Part shown: positions 63,601 to 64,000 of the stretch, in pieces | Position numbering within the stretch: the stretch's first letter is position 1 | Layout: every line of letters starts with the position of its first letter | Source of the DNA: Procambarus clarkii | Taxonomy: Eukaryota; Arthropoda; Malacostraca; Decapoda; Cambaridae | Direction: 5' to 3' | Assembly: GCF_040958095.1 (NCBI RefSeq) | Contig: NC_091152.1 | Span: 14,604,266 to 14,668,265, forward strand | Length of the DNA stretch: 64,000 nt | Translations under genes and position numbers: made by a program | The notes under the pieces: generated by a model | Database searches by the model: none | What the model was told of the DNA's origin: nothing | Seen by the model: only the letters and a program-made list of their open reading frames with translations

Positions 63601-64000
63601 ATGGATGCTGGAAAATGCTACCTGAAGCTGGCCGAAGGATACCTAGATACTAGAATGCTTGGGAGATAGAGGACAATCAAGAGGTTCAAAGTAACTAAGA
63701 GCAACGTATTATGCATTAACATAATTGCACGTTTGACACGTTCGTAAAAATTCTAGATAACGATCACGTGGAAAACTGAGGTTGTTGGATATCTAACCAC
63801 GCTGGATAACAGTTGTGGTTGAGAAGGGACTTGGTGATTACAGCAGAAAAGTCAAGCTGAAGAGGCTGGCAGAAAAGGCATAACTGAACAAAGTGGGTAG
63901 AGTAAGGGTGATAAAAGGTGGGTGGAGTGCAAGAGGAATGAATTTCTCAGGATGGGGAGGGGGGGGGAGGGGGGGGTAAGAGGAGGTGGAGGAGTCAGTG
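63601..64000. other. Unique stretch with poly-G near the end
   Basis: One partial 43-bp unit, then unique sequence. A G-run of about 25 bases (with A interruptions) lies at 63953-63977. Confidence 0.45.

Overview
The window reads as non-coding, repeat-dominated DNA from an arthropod, most probably a decapod crustacean (crayfish, lobster, crab or shrimp). The reasons are short interspersed (TTAGG)n runs, the arthropod telomere motif; very dense AC, AT, GA and minisatellite DNA; and tRNA-derived SINEs, jockey/CR1-like LINEs and a Penelope-like element whose sequences resemble repeats I know from decapod genomes. The species is an inference. I found no convincing host protein-coding gene, rRNA gene or functional tRNA gene. 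Nearly all long open frames are tandem arrays read as protein. The only frames with recognisable protein homology belong to retroelements.

Layout. 0-8 kb: a 10-bp minisatellite, several SINEs of three tRNA-derived families, and a 19-bp array. 7.4-16.5 kb: two copies of a 371-bp hairpin MITE with 7-bp target duplications, a 5'-truncated LINE (family A), a 40-bp array, LINE fragments joined by (AC)n tracts, and GC-rich arrays. 16.5-22.6 kb: SINEs, a foldback element and largely featureless DNA. 22.7-25.3 kb: a chain of three LINE fragments, including the best-preserved one (family B, one in-frame stop), linked through (AC)n. 25.3-34 kb: large minisatellites, an inverted SINE pair, old LINE pieces and an 18/19-bp array. 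34.9-41.7 kb: two very large arrays (20-bp, about 2.7 kb; 27-bp, about 2.5 kb). 42-48.4 kb: SINEs and MITEs, then a 3.4-kb head-to-head palindrome of two 5'-truncated Penelope-like elements (RT plus GIY-YIG). 48.5-64 kb: more than a dozen further arrays, a compound foldback element, MITEs and a pyrimidine-rich stretch. By my rough tally about 30% of the window is tandem repeat.

How the parts relate. One SINE subfamily carries the same ~70-bp 3' end as LINE family A, the usual sign that a SINE uses that LINE's machinery. The SINE families share a central domain but have exchangeable tRNA heads and tails. LINE 3' ends run into (AC)n tracts, and several LINE fragments also start just after one, so LINEs and AC microsatellites are physically linked. 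The most interesting signal is a 53-nt hammerhead-ribozyme-like fold in each arm of the Penelope-like palindrome, just before the element's start codon. It has a paired change at core positions 3 and 8 (U3/A8 in place of C3/G8). The same variant core appears in a separate palindromic repeat family at 20.1 and 63.1 kb.
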